From NCBI GenBank assembly GCA_001970955.1, contig MPUH01000057.1, positions 62,001 to 126,000 on the forward strand: a DNA stretch of 64,000 nt. The letters are read 5' to 3'. Both the position numbers and the translations under genes were made by a program. The notes under the pieces are model-generated. The model was not told where the DNA came from, did no database searches, and worked only from the letters and a program-made list of their open reading frames with translations. Shown here one piece after another: positions 11,497 through 21,133 of this stretch. The stretch comes from Stentor coeruleus. Its lineage: Eukaryota; Ciliophora; Heterotrichea; Heterotrichida; Stentoridae. Each line of letters begins with the position of its first letter. Position 1 is the stretch's first letter.

Positions 11497-12101
11497 ATAA
11501 ATAACTGTTTATTATATGCTAAGATGGACTAGGAAATTAAGGGGAATTTTTTTTTGAGTAGGATGCTTTACTGAGATTTTGACTTAGATTAAAGCCTTAT
11601 TTTAATGCAAATAATATAAATGAGAAGTTTTTTATGTTTGATAGATTTTTTTTTGATTAATTATATGTAAATATATAAAAATATTTAGTAAGTAATAAAA
11701 CAGATGTTAAGATCTTATACTCCTATATGTGGGAAATCTTCAATAGCAATAAAGAAAATTACTTTGAGATAGATAAATATATTTTATAAACAAATCAAAT
11801 ATTTATTTTTCGGTATAATTTCTTAATTTTATGAAAAACCTTATTTTTATCGAAAGCACTATCTTCAAAAAGCTAGGCTTATAACACCAACATCAACAAG
11901 CCTCAAGTTTTCCAAAAAAATTCTCAAAAAAATCCCTTATCCTTTTTCTTTATAAAATCTTCATTATCAAAACTCCAGCCTATAGCTTCTCCACAATCTT
12001 CTTATCACATTATCACTTCTAATACTTTCTTATGAAATCCTTACTCACACTATTTTATTTTAACATCGTTCACCAATATTTTCAAATGACATAAACTAAT
12101 A
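11497..12101. other. Divergent promoter spacer
   Basis: 605 bp between the EF-hand gene (minus) and the coiled-coil gene (plus). Left part G-containing, right ~230 bp C-rich and nearly G-free on the plus strand. No gene seen. Confidence 0.6.
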
Positions 12102-14276
12102 ATGGACGATACGAATTTATTGAAAATTGAAAACAAAGTCAGAGCTGTCATGTTAGATCTAATCGAGCCAACAATAAGAAGATCAACAGATTCTGCTGAG
12201 GTTTTAGGGAAACTTGCCCATACAGTCGAGTTAATGTCAATGAAAATCCAAGACATGGAAATTGTCCAATCTAAAACCCTAAGTAAACTAAGCATCCTAG
12301 ACGATTTCGGAAGAAGGTTTATGGAACTAAACGCTGCACAAAATCTGATTGATTCCAAATTGACTAGAGAAAAGCAAGAAATTCATGCTGAAGTCTATGT
12401 TATTTCAGAAACTACCCTATCGATGAAAGAAGAAATCTCAGTATTAGAACATCAACGATTTAGTATGAAAAACGACCTAACTTCTATGTCTCATAATATT
12501 ATGAATGCTAAATATGAAATCGAACAAAAACTTGTAACATTCAAAGATGAATATCGAGACAAACTCACAAATAGTGAAGAACGTCTGACAAGATCTGAAA
12601 TTGTATCTGAAGAAATCTATAAGAAAATTAGGAAACTTGAAGCTGAAATTATTGAAATTGATTCAAGAACGTCAATGATTCAGCATCAGGCTAATGACCA
12701 TAATAGTGGGATGAAATCTTTAAATGATAGGATTGATTTTAATAGAAATGAAGCATCGATAAATTTCGAATCTGTACGTAATTCAGTGATAAAACAAAAC
12801 TCTGAGCTTTTGAAAATGGAAAAAGCGATTAATGTATTGAAGAGAGATATGAAAAAACTAGAAGTTGCCAGTGTGAAAAATGATTTGAAAATTACTCAGC
12901 CATTATATAAAATTTTTACTGATATGACTATATTAAAGAATTTGGCAATTTATGATCTAGAAAGGCTTATCCATAGCAATGAAGATACTGGAGCTGTTGA
13001 TATAATAATAGATGGGATAAGGAAACAAGCAGAAGAAATCATGAGAATGGAAACTCCAAAAATACAAATAATAGAAATCCCTGATGAAAAAAAAAAGAAA
13101 AAGAGGATGACAATAAGAAAGTCTATATTAGTCGCTGAAGATACTGTTAGACCAACACTTCAGTCTATAAAAGAAAAAGCAGACAATAAAAAAATACCAA
13201 AATCAAGAAAAAGAAGCATTGCGTTTGAAGAAATCCTCCCAAAAAAAGACGAAATCATTGAAATTTCTTCTATAAACCCTGTGTTAACTATAAAAAAAAG
13301 AAGTGATGCTGATAGTTGGTTTAGCAAATCTCGTGAAAGTTCTTCATTTTTATCACAATCTCATTCAGAATCAAATGCAAACTCAGAATCAGGGTCAGAA
13401 ATTGTCATTCCAGAACAAATTGACTATATGCCTATGATAAATGCTGCAAAAGATGAACTTAGAAAAGAATTTACAGAAAAATTCGAAACTTTTATGAAGA
13501 CTACTGAAATAGATTTAGAGTCTTTACATAGTGTTATGAATACCCATAGTAATCAATTAAGTTCTATTATCGCATCTTTTAAGGATTCAGTAGCTTCAAC
13601 TTTTAAAGAAACACAAAAAAAAATACATGATTTGGAGATGATGACTCAACAGGTGGTTTATGAAACTAATTCCCAGTTAAATAACAGGAAAAGAGAGAAT
13701 AATGATTTTAAGTATGAACTTAAGGTTGTTCAAGAAAAACTTGAAGCTACTGATAAGCAATATATGATTATGACAGATGCTACTAATACGATTTCTAGTA
13801 AATTTGCAACTATGGTGGAGTATTGTAGTATGGCTATCGCTTTACAAATGCAGGATGAGTCTGATAGAGAATCAATATCTTTGATGGGGTATAAAGAAAG
13901 TAAACCTATTAAAAGTACACCTAAACCTGGAAAAGCTATAATAGGTTTAGATAAACAGTGTATATCATGTACAGGACAGAGTTCAGTAGTATTAAACGCA
14001 TTTAAAATTGCTTGCTTAACTTACACCCCATCACAAGTGATCTATCGTAATGATAAATACACAAGAATGGAGCTTTATGATATGCTTAAAAGATTATTAA
14101 ACTCATTAATGAATGTAAGCCAAGACACTTTATTTTTAGGAAAACGCCAAAGAGCTAATTCAACAACTTTAAAGAATTTCAGGCCACAAAGTGTACCTTC
14201 TCCTCAAGCCTCTCCACATTCTGATTTCCCAAACGCTGACCTCCCAAGAATCCTCCGTAAAAGCATCATCCTCTAA
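12102..14276 (+). CDS. Large coiled-coil protein with a conserved Cys-containing C-terminal segment
   Basis: 724 residues. Residues ~1-270 are heptad-rich coiled coil; ~330-430 are basic and serine-rich, hence disordered; ~445-590 form a second coiled coil. The segment LDKQCISCTGQSSVVL (~625) with the following ~60 ordered residues stands out as a small folded motif, then a proline/serine-rich tail. It is loosely reminiscent of the CxxC segment of DUF4795 (QRICH2-type) proteins of sperm flagella, which I offer only as a lead. Structural or axonemal protein by inference. The next coiled-coil gene starts 78 bp downstream on the same strand. Confidence 0.75.
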   Translation: MDDTNLLKIENKVRAVMLDLIEPTIRRSTDSAEVLGKLAHTVELMSMKIQDMEIVQSKTLSKLSILDDFGRRFMELNAAQNLIDSKLTREKQEIHAEVYVISETTLSMKEEISVLEHQRFSMKNDLTSMSHNIMNAKYEIEQKLVTFKDEYRDKLTNSEERLTRSEIVSEEIYKKIRKLEAEIIEIDSRTSMIQHQANDHNSGMKSLNDRIDFNRNEASINFESVRNSVIKQNSELLKMEKAINVLKRDMKKLEVASVKNDLKITQPLYKIFTDMTILKNLAIYDLERLIHSNEDTGAVDIIIDGIRKQAEEIMRMETPKIQIIEIPDEKKKKKRMTIRKSILVAEDTVRPTLQSIKEKADNKKIPKSRKRSIAFEEILPKKDEIIEISSINPVLTIKKRSDADSWFSKSRESSSFLSQSHSESNANSESGSEIVIPEQIDYMPMINAAKDELRKEFTEKFETFMKTTEIDLESLHSVMNTHSNQLSSIIASFKDSVASTFKETQKKIHDLEMMTQQVVYETNSQLNNRKRENNDFKYELKVVQEKLEATDKQYMIMTDATNTISSKFATMVEYCSMAIALQMQDESDRESISLMGYKESKPIKSTPKPGKAIIGLDKQCISCTGQSSVVLNAFKIACLTYTPSQVIYRNDKYTRMELYDMLKRLLNSLMNVSQDTLFLGKRQRANSTTLKNFRPQSVPSPQASPHSDFPNADLPRILRKSIIL

Positions 14277-14354
14277 TTATCTATAATTTAATGCTAAACT
14301 CCATATCTTATAATCTTCTTTTCTAAATTCTTAAAATAAATCATATCAGGAACT

Positions 14355-14969
14355 ATGAAAAAAATTCCACAAATCAATCTTATCTGCGCAGAAAGCGAAT
14401 CAAGCGAGTCATCAAATTCAATCGATGAAGGTGATATAGAAAAAACCCCTTCAGAATACGAGAAAATCAGTGTAAACAACAGAAAAATCAAAAGAGAAGT
14501 CTTTGGTTCTTTAATGGAATTCCGAAGAAGTTCAAGGCAATTAATAAGTGAAAGTTTTGCCTCAAAAAACCAATACGAGAACTTCATAGATATAAACCCA
14601 TNCGTAAACAACAGAAAAATCAAAAGAGAAGTCTTTGGTTCTTTAATGGAATTCCGAAGAAGTTCAAGACAATTAATAAGTGAAAGTTTTGCCTCAAAAA
14701 ACCAATACGAGAACTTCATAGATATAAACCCATCACAACCAGATAACCAAGTGGCATCAAAACAAGAGAACTTAAAATACTTAAACAAAGTCTTCCAATT
14801 ATATAACCAACTACAAACCGCAACATGTGAACTTGTTATAGCCAAAGATAAAATTACAAATACAGATGAAGAAGCTCAAGAACTTCATATGAAACTCCAA
14901 AACATAGAAGCTGAATTAAATTCGAAACTAGTCCAAAAAGAGCCAAATTGTCAATGTCTAATATTTTGA
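14355..14969 (+). CDS. Small coiled-coil protein with a C-terminal CaaX prenylation box
   Basis: The N at 14602 marks an unmerged overlap; without the extra copy the protein is 160 residues. The N-terminal ~40 residues are acidic/serine-rich and ~85-150 are coiled coil (LQTATCELVIAKDKITNTDE region). It ends NCQCLIF before TGA. CLIF fits the CaaX box, and a terminal F favours geranylgeranylation, so membrane tethering is predicted. This ending also supports TGA being a true stop. Start is the ATG at 14355 after a short AT-rich leader. Function unknown. Confidence 0.7.
   Translation: MKKIPQINLICAESESSESSNSIDEGDIEKTPSEYEKISVNNRKIKREVFGSLMEFRRSSRQLISESFASKNQYENFIDINPXVNNRKIKREVFGSLMEFRRSSRQLISESFASKNQYENFIDINPSQPDNQVASKQENLKYLNKVFQLYNQLQTATCELVIAKDKITNTDEEAQELHMKLQNIEAELNSKLVQKEPNCQCLIF
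14472..14733. other. Assembly join: 130-nt overlap repeated around an N at 14602
   Basis: Bases 14472-14601 recur at ~14604-14733 with a mismatch (aaggcaa versus aagacaa), which suggests allelic or copy variation between the two contigs. Confidence 0.92.
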
Positions 14970-15031
14970 TTAGATTTATAGTCTTTAACTTAAAATACAT
15001 ATCCATATCTAATTGAATATATTTAGATATA

Positions 15032-15616
15032 ATGCTTAATAACATATTTAGAGGTTCAATAAAAAGGTTTGCTACCAGCCTTACCAGATTACCAGAAACA
15101 ACGTCTTATGTAATCAAAGTAAATGAACAGATTATTAACCCATTATGGACTGGGGGTAAGACAAGAGGAAACATCCAATTAGTAAATCATTACTATTATG
15201 TGAGATATAGTAAGACTTTGATAAGTTTTATTAAAATTTCTGATTTTCATAACATACAAAAAGCATTTGCCCATGCGAAAAAAGTCCTTTATGCGTATTG
15301 TAAAGAAAATAATTTATTGAGAAATGAGTATAGGATATGTGAAGATTATGATGGGCGGTATTTAGAAGTCAAAGCGGGAAATGTTGTTTTTATGTGTGAT
15401 ATTGACTGTTTGGAAATTGTAGAGGAATATAATTGGATGCATATTGCTAGAGATAATATTATATATACTATAGAGAGAGATGATGATAAGATTGAAAATA
15501 TTTACTTTCACCGTTTGTGTATGGGGATGCATAAACATGAGAATAAAGTCATGCATAGAGATGGTAACAAGTTGAATAATAGAAAAAGTAACTTGGTAAT
15601 AGAATATAAAAAATAA
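15032..15616 (+). CDS. HNH-endonuclease-like protein with a mitochondrial-type leader
   Basis: 194 residues. The first ~20 residues (MLNNIFRGSIKRFATSLTRL) are basic, hydroxylated and free of acidic residues, as in mitochondrial presequences. Residues ~50-100 (NHYYYVRYSK...AFAHAKKVLYAYCKENNL) resemble the AP2-like DNA-binding domains that accompany HNH nucleases. The C-terminal ~75 residues match an HNH module: YFHRLCMGM (H160), VMHRDGNKLNNRKSNL (H175, N183, N187). The HNH catalytic residues appear present. Such AP2-HNH proteins are usually homing nucleases; whether this one is active or domesticated cannot be told. Mitochondrial location is inference. Confidence 0.7.
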   Translation: MLNNIFRGSIKRFATSLTRLPETTSYVIKVNEQIINPLWTGGKTRGNIQLVNHYYYVRYSKTLISFIKISDFHNIQKAFAHAKKVLYAYCKENNLLRNEYRICEDYDGRYLEVKAGNVVFMCDIDCLEIVEEYNWMHIARDNIIYTIERDDDKIENIYFHRLCMGMHKHENKVMHRDGNKLNNRKSNLVIEYKK

Positions 15617-15721
15617 TTATATGAAAACAAAAATATGATTTAATAAATTTGACTGAAGAAGTTTTTTAGATATTTATTATATACTTATAAAGGAGAAAAT
15701 ATAGGTTTTAATTTGAATAAG

Positions 15722-16723
15722 TTAGTTAAAAAAGGTAAGAACCAACAAACTCATACTAAGGAATAATGATGAAGATGGAGTACCATAATATTGATAAAGG
15801 ATAGTTTCTTGGACACAAGCATCATTGTTTTGTATCTGCGGGTAAAATAAAAAGTTCCAAGTGGAATACGTGATTTTCCCCAAATAACTGGTTTTATTCA
15901 AACATTCAGTAGAAAATCTTCTTAAAGTATTACAAGCATTAACCGAAGCATTAAGAGAATTTTTCCACATATTATAATAATTCACCCCAGGTAAGTCTCC
16001 ATTAAATAAATTACAATAAGCTGTAGCATTATCATTATATCCACATGTACATAAACCAGTATATGAATATTTTCCATCTGTACCTGTACAATTAAGATTA
16101 TCAGTACACACAACCGGTAAATTTCCTAAACTTTGTGTTGCTAATTTACAAGCCCCATAAGTGCCGAATTTACCTACTTTAGTACATTCACTTGTCTTAC
16201 ATAAACGAGATTGTCCACCTGAACAATCTGAGACTATAGATCCTGTTGATATTGATAAATAATCAAGACAAATTCCAATGTTACTTGTTGAAGAAATATT
16301 ACATCCAGCAGAATTTATACAATCATAATCATTTGAACATCCACTTTGACCTGATAAGATTTGTGATATGCATTTTTGGTTAAAACATCTTAAGCCAGGG
16401 TTACAATCTTCATTGTCTGTACATTGTTGATTTAATGATTTTCCTATACAAGTACTATTGATACAAGAGTTTGATAGACATGAAAAGGAGGATTTACAGT
16501 ATTCGCCAGGATAATTTTGGAATATTTGGGAAGCTGGCTTTGGTTCACAAAGTGTGGTTTCTAAGTTACAGATGTTTTCATTGTCGCAGGGACGAAGGTA
16601 GATTGTTGTATTTGTTTGGTTTAAGCAGGAAGATGCTGATAAGAATGAGAAAGTACTTGGAGCACATTTGTAGCTGTTGCATTTTATACCCCTTGTGGTT
16701 GAGAGGAGGAGGATAAATAACAT
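15722..16723 (-). CDS. Cysteine-rich secreted or GPI-anchored surface protein
   Basis: 333 residues with ~30 cysteines. N-terminal signal peptide (MLFILLLSTTRG), many N-x-S/T glycosylation sites, repeated small Cys motifs (CLSNSC, GLRCFNQKC, CSNDYDC), and a C-terminal hydrophobic stretch (LFLSMSLLVLTFF) preceded by small residues, as in GPI-attachment signals. It shares the motif order with the protein encoded at 33894-34886: YPGExC, CLSxxC, GLxC, DYxC, LPxxC, CNTxRRFSxEC. The two are paralogues of similar length. Probably on the cell surface; function unknown. Confidence 0.8.
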   Translation of the reverse strand: MLFILLLSTTRGIKCNSYKCAPSTFSFLSASSCLNQTNTTIYLRPCDNENICNLETTLCEPKPASQIFQNYPGEYCKSSFSCLSNSCINSTCIGKSLNQQCTDNEDCNPGLRCFNQKCISQILSGQSGCSNDYDCINSAGCNISSTSNIGICLDYLSISTGSIVSDCSGGQSRLCKTSECTKVGKFGTYGACKLATQSLGNLPVVCTDNLNCTGTDGKYSYTGLCTCGYNDNATAYCNLFNGDLPGVNYYNMWKNSLNASVNACNTLRRFSTECLNKTSYLGKITYSTWNFLFYPQIQNNDACVQETILYQYYGTPSSSLFLSMSLLVLTFFN

Positions 16724-17216
16724 TATTAGTGTTAATGGCTTGCTGATAAGAATGGAAGAATTTGGGTGGGTAGATGAAATTGAAGTTTTTTTTTGGGGAT
16801 TATAAGAGAAATGGATACTTTTTGAAGATTTGAAGAATTTGAATTAGTTTGGATGATGCTGCTTTCGAAGATAGCTTTGGGTTTGGAGATTAGTTGTAAT
16901 TATTGTGTTAAAAATATGAGATAGGTGTGGATATTGATGCTTTTTCGAGATGTTTGTAAGGAATTTTTTTTTTAATGGGTTAGAGATTAGATATTATAAT
17001 TTATTAAGTTTAAGTTTTTATGTTAGTTTTGGATGCTTAGTTTTTTTTAATAGTTTTATATAAATCATCTGTTTTATTAATGAACTTGATTGTATTTAGC
17101 ACTTTTGATATAAACATTTTGTTTATAAATATATTTCTAATTCGCTATATTCAATATAATAATCTAAATAAAAAATAGAATGAATTACTTAAATAGCAAA
17201 TCAATATTATAAAATA
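16724..17216. other. Spacer, no gene
   Basis: 493 bp upstream of one minus-strand gene and downstream of another. The left ~250 bp are G- and T-rich on the plus strand; the rest is plain AT. Nothing recognised. Confidence 0.6.
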
Positions 17217-17717
17217 CTAGACAATATCAGTTAAAATCAAATTCATCCGACTATATGTTTCCGAGTATGTATCCCAGTACTGTTTCCTCCTAGTTTCATC
17301 CATATTGTGGGTATTAAAAAGATGTAATTTTATATAGCTTACAGCTTTTTTACACTCAAAACAAGGTATTTTATACTTAACCTCAAAAAGGTACTGCTTC
17401 AAATCATCCGAAATATCAAATTTCTCTAAACATTCCTCAGACATATTCTTCAAGTGTTTAAGCATCATTTTCTGAAACATAGAAGGTCCTTCCGTAATAT
17501 CTGAATACTTAAAATGATTCCCTGTCATCAATGCAAGATCAATATCTAAAAAGCTCAAGTCCGAAGTATGTATTTTAATATCTTTCATTTCATGTCCAAA
17601 TGCACAAAAGTGTTCATATCCGTGATTACCACAAAAACTCATTTCTGGAACCCTACAGTCACAATATACTTCAGCAAGTCTATTGCAATACTTAACACAA
17701 CAATTCTCACGGATCAT
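17217..17717 (-). CDS. Small zinc-binding protein (B-box-like and C2H2-like)
   Basis: 166 residues. N-terminal cluster CCVKYCNRLAEVYCDC...FCGNHGYEHFC fits a B-box-like zinc site. A C-terminal CFECKKAVSYIKLHLFNTH fits a single C2H2-type finger. The middle ~80 residues are helical. It resembles the N-terminus of the zinc-ribbon protein at 2329-3990, suggesting a shared B-box-like module in this genome. Start MIRENC is the only good ATG. Divergent from the kinase gene, 196 bp away. Function unknown. Confidence 0.75.
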   Translation of the reverse strand: MIRENCCVKYCNRLAEVYCDCRVPEMSFCGNHGYEHFCAFGHEMKDIKIHTSDLSFLDIDLALMTGNHFKYSDITEGPSMFQKMMLKHLKNMSEECLEKFDISDDLKQYLFEVKYKIPCFECKKAVSYIKLHLFNTHNMDETRRKQYWDTYSETYSRMNLILTDIV

Positions 17718-17913
17718 TAAAATAATTATCTAAGGGGGCTTTATGAAACTGTACTTAAAATAAAGCCTTATAAAAATCATAATAAAAGTTTGAGTTTTCT
17801 CTAACGACTAGTCTAAAATCCACAAATAAGCATTTAAAAAGCCTTTTTTGTATATAAAAAGTGCATTTCGTCACTGAAAAAATTCAAAATTCGCTTTTAA
17901 GATATAGTTAAAA

Positions 17914-19182
17914 ATGGACATTAGTGGTAGACCAATATCTGACTACAGAAGGCAAAAAACTACTCCTCGGCCAATGACATCCGAGGAAATAATCCGTCAA
18001 GCAAACAAACTCCTGAACCTAAAGCCAAAAGATCCAACAATTTTAAATCAAAAACCAAAAGAACCGACAATGACTGCTTTGGACTACAGAAATTTCCTTC
18101 AAACTCAAAAAGACACTCTTATAACCAGGGAAGCAGACTCTGTACTTCCTCGTCGATCTTTACCTAAAAAAACTTCTGATATCAAACAGTCTGGGTTACT
18201 TGTAAATTTAAGAAAAACCCCTATTTTAATGAGTAAGCCATCATTACCTACTAGGATTACAGAAAGCAAAATGTTCGAGGATTCTAAAGTTGGAATATTT
18301 GATGACTATACAGTAGGGAAATTAATTGGCACAGGAGCTTATGCATCAGTAAAAACTGCAGTTATGAAAAATGACTCAACAAAATATGCTTTAAAAACTT
18401 ATGAGAAATATAGATTAAGTGACCCTTCTAAGAAAAAAAATGTGTCAAGGGAGATTGAAATATTGAAAAAAATATCCCATCCAAATATTGTCAAGATGTT
18501 TGATGTTGTTGAAACCCCAAAACAGATACATTTGGTTCTTGAATATATATCAGGAGGGTCTTTAGGGTCTTATTTGAAAAAACAGCCAAACAAACGTTTA
18601 TCTGAAGAAGAATGTAGAGGTTTGTTTAGACAATTAATAAGTGCAATCGAATATATACATTCACAAAAAGTTACCCATAGAGATTTGAAGCTTGAAAACT
18701 TACTCCTTCAGGAGTTTGGTGTTATAAAAATCATAGACTTCGGGTTTTCCACATGTTTTTCACATGAGAAAAAGGTCAAGATTTTTTGCGGAACTCCTAC
18801 TTATATGGCCCCAGAAATTGTCACAAGGAAAGAGTATTCGGGACCTCCAGCTGATATATGGGCTTTAGGGGTATTACTTTTTGTTATGCTTTGTGGGTTT
18901 TTTCCGTTTCGTGCTCCAAGCGATAGGGAACTGTTTAAAAAAATAGAAAAAGGGCTTTTTAGTATCCCAAATCATGTTTCGACAGGAGCTCGAAGCCTTT
19001 TGTATAAAATTTTAACTGTGAACCCTTCAGAAAGACCTACTGCGAATGAGATAATGAAGGACCCTTGGGTTAATGATATGAGCATTTTGCGTGGGACGAT
19101 TGGCGAACAGAATGAGTATTATAGTAGTATTGTAAGTTTTATATAGAAAAGAGTCGCCTCAGCAGAGATTAAAAGAACTTAA
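17914..19182 (+). CDS. CAMK-like Ser/Thr kinase (SNF1/MARK-type), one 15-nt intron
   Basis: A TAG at 19144-19146 ends the apparent frame but belongs to a 15-nt intron (19132-19146); spliced, the protein is 417 residues ending KRVASAEIKRT at TAA 19182. Residues 1-130 are a basic, proline-rich tail. Kinase domain ~131-386: glycine loop GTGAYASV, K161, HRD 255-257, DFG 275-277, CGTPTYMAPE at ~292, and WALGVLLF. All catalytic residues are present. No UBA or KA1 domain is visible, so the subfamily is uncertain. An active kinase is predicted; substrates unknown. Confidence 0.9.
19132..19146 (+). other. 15-nt intron
   Basis: Sense sequence GTAAGTTTTATATAG, with its final TAG in frame. Removal adds 11 residues to the kinase. 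Lower support than the others because the added tail has no conserved domain, but the sequence fits the intron pattern at every fixed position. Confidence 0.8.
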
Positions 19183-19687
19183 GTAATTTATTTTCTTTGA
19201 CTTTTTTTTGTGTAATTTAACTGTTTTTAGTTTTTATTAGGATAAAGTTGTGGATTATAAAATGATTTTTTTGAATTGGAATTTTGGAAGTGTGATTGGG
19301 TAGTTTTGTATAAATAATTGGGATGTATAATATTTCTAACAAACTAAACTAGTATGCCCTATAAACTCCAAATAAAAAATAACTCCTACAAAATCATTAA
19401 CTCTCTATATATTATTAATCCTTAGACAATCTGTTATTATTTTCTCACATTTCCTAAAAAATCCTCCAAACCATTTTTTAACACCTAGTTTTCTTAACAT
19501 CCATCAATAAATCATATTCAAAAAAGTTTTATCAATAAAAAATTCATCATCCCAAATAATGCAATCATTAAAACTAGCCCAATTAAAATTTCCCTTATCC
19601 CTACCAAACTTAAACCTAAAATATCTCAATATCCATCTAATAAGCATCTTATATAAAAAATCACAATAACAAAATTTCCCCAAATAA
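19183..19687. other. Spacer between tandem kinase genes
   Basis: 505 bp. Left ~155 bp G-rich and C-poor, right ~340 bp C-containing and G-poor on the plus strand, showing that the composition switch also occurs between genes of the same orientation. No gene seen. Confidence 0.6.
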
Positions 19688-21106
19688 ATGGATTGCAATA
19701 GAAAAGGCTGTGGAAACAAAGCCTTAGATTGGAAAGTTTGTGCCCAATGCTTTCTTGTAAGATATTGTAGTGAAGAATGTCTTGAAGAAGATTGGGATTT
19801 ATGCCATGAAAATGAATGTGAAGGCCATGTATTCAACATAAAAGATCTCATACAACAAAACGCTGTTAAACCTCAGCAAATAGGTAAAGGAACTTATTCA
19901 GAAGTATGTTTAGTACAACATAGGAAAACCAAAACTTTTTATGCATTAAAGGCAATTAGCAAATCAATCATTTCAGTTAATCTGCCTTTACAAACGCTTT
20001 TTAGAGAAATATCCTTACATAAAAGCTTGGTTCATGAGAACATTGTAAGACTTTATGACCAATTAGAAGATCAAAAAAAAATTTACTTGGTCTTAGAATA
20101 TGTAAGCAAAGTAAATCTTTACGAATATATTAAATGTTATGAGAAAATCCCAGAAAACGACGCTGTAAAAATTTTTGTTGATATTTGTCTTGGTATTCGC
20201 TACATGCATTCAAAAGGAATTCTTCATCGAGACCTTAAAGCTGAGAATATTCTAATAAGTGAAGATTTCCGAAGTAAAATCTGTGATCTTGGTTGGAGTA
20301 CCTATTGTGATAAGCCTCGAAATACATTTTGTGGGACTTTAGATTATATGTCCCCAGAGCTTTTAAATGGAGAAATGTACTCATTCCCTTCTGATATTTG
20401 GAGCCTTGGAATACTTTTATATGAAATGCTCCATGGGAAAATGCCTTTTGATGCATCAAATGAATCTGAAAAACTACAGAATATAAAAACTAAAAACTTT
20501 TTCATAGAACCAAAAATTTCCCAAGCAGGCCGTGGCCTGCTTCAAAAAATCCTCACATATGATCCACATAAACGAATAACTTTAAATGAAATCCTTAAAC
20601 ATAGATGGATTCAAGAAAATTATGATATCGACTGTGCAATTTCTTTAGGTAATAAAGTTAATCACCCAATACATGGAACAGGAAGTATTGTAAGTATCAA
20701 AGGGCTTATTTGTTCAGTAAATTTCACTAATAAAACTTTAGAATTTTCTATACCAGAACTTGCTTCTTATATAACTTTTGCTAATGAAAACCTTGAAGAA
20801 AGTACTTTTGACCCAATTCGCTTTGAAGTAAGTAAAGATATAAGTCAAAGTTTTCGACATCAGCATTTTTTCTCAGCAAGTACATCAAAAATTGAAGAAA
20901 GCTCATCATCATTTTCTTCTTTTGAAAATGGAAATGTTACAGATAGTATGATTAGTGAACTTATTGATAATCAAGACCCATTAAGAATATATGAAATACA
21001 AAAAGACCTTTTACAGTTACAACAAGAACTTGAACAACCTAAAGTATGTAAAGCTGTACCACAGAGAAGGAAAACTTTGATTGATCAGATTTTTGGCAAT
21101 TCTTAG
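19688..21106 (+). CDS. Aurora-like protein kinase with an N-terminal MYND zinc finger
   Basis: 472 residues. Residues 3-44 form a MYND finger (C3, C8, C18, C21, C27, C31, H40, C44, including VRYCSEEC and DW). Kinase domain ~60-308: GKGTYSEV, K88, HRDLKAEN at 180, DLGWSTY at 200, and RNTFCGTLDYMSPELL. DLGWS and CGTLDYMSPE are Aurora-type, but DFG is DLG. The C-terminal ~165 residues include a small ordered part (HPIHGTGSIVSIKGL), then Ser-rich and short coiled-coil stretches. MYND fingers usually bind proline-rich peptides, suggesting built-in targeting. DLG kinases can be active. Convergent with the 1518-residue gene, 27 bp between stops. Confidence 0.9.
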   Translation: MDCNRKGCGNKALDWKVCAQCFLVRYCSEECLEEDWDLCHENECEGHVFNIKDLIQQNAVKPQQIGKGTYSEVCLVQHRKTKTFYALKAISKSIISVNLPLQTLFREISLHKSLVHENIVRLYDQLEDQKKIYLVLEYVSKVNLYEYIKCYEKIPENDAVKIFVDICLGIRYMHSKGILHRDLKAENILISEDFRSKICDLGWSTYCDKPRNTFCGTLDYMSPELLNGEMYSFPSDIWSLGILLYEMLHGKMPFDASNESEKLQNIKTKNFFIEPKISQAGRGLLQKILTYDPHKRITLNEILKHRWIQENYDIDCAISLGNKVNHPIHGTGSIVSIKGLICSVNFTNKTLEFSIPELASYITFANENLEESTFDPIRFEVSKDISQSFRHQHFFSASTSKIEESSSSFSSFENGNVTDSMISELIDNQDPLRIYEIQKDLLQLQQELEQPKVCKAVPQRRKTLIDQIFGNS

Positions 21107-21133
21107 AAAATAAGGTTTTTTTAAGTTAGTGTA

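Noticed and set aside
16471-16716. Plus-strand frame inside the Cys-rich gene
   Set aside because: Shadow of the cysteine-rich coding sequence on the other strand.
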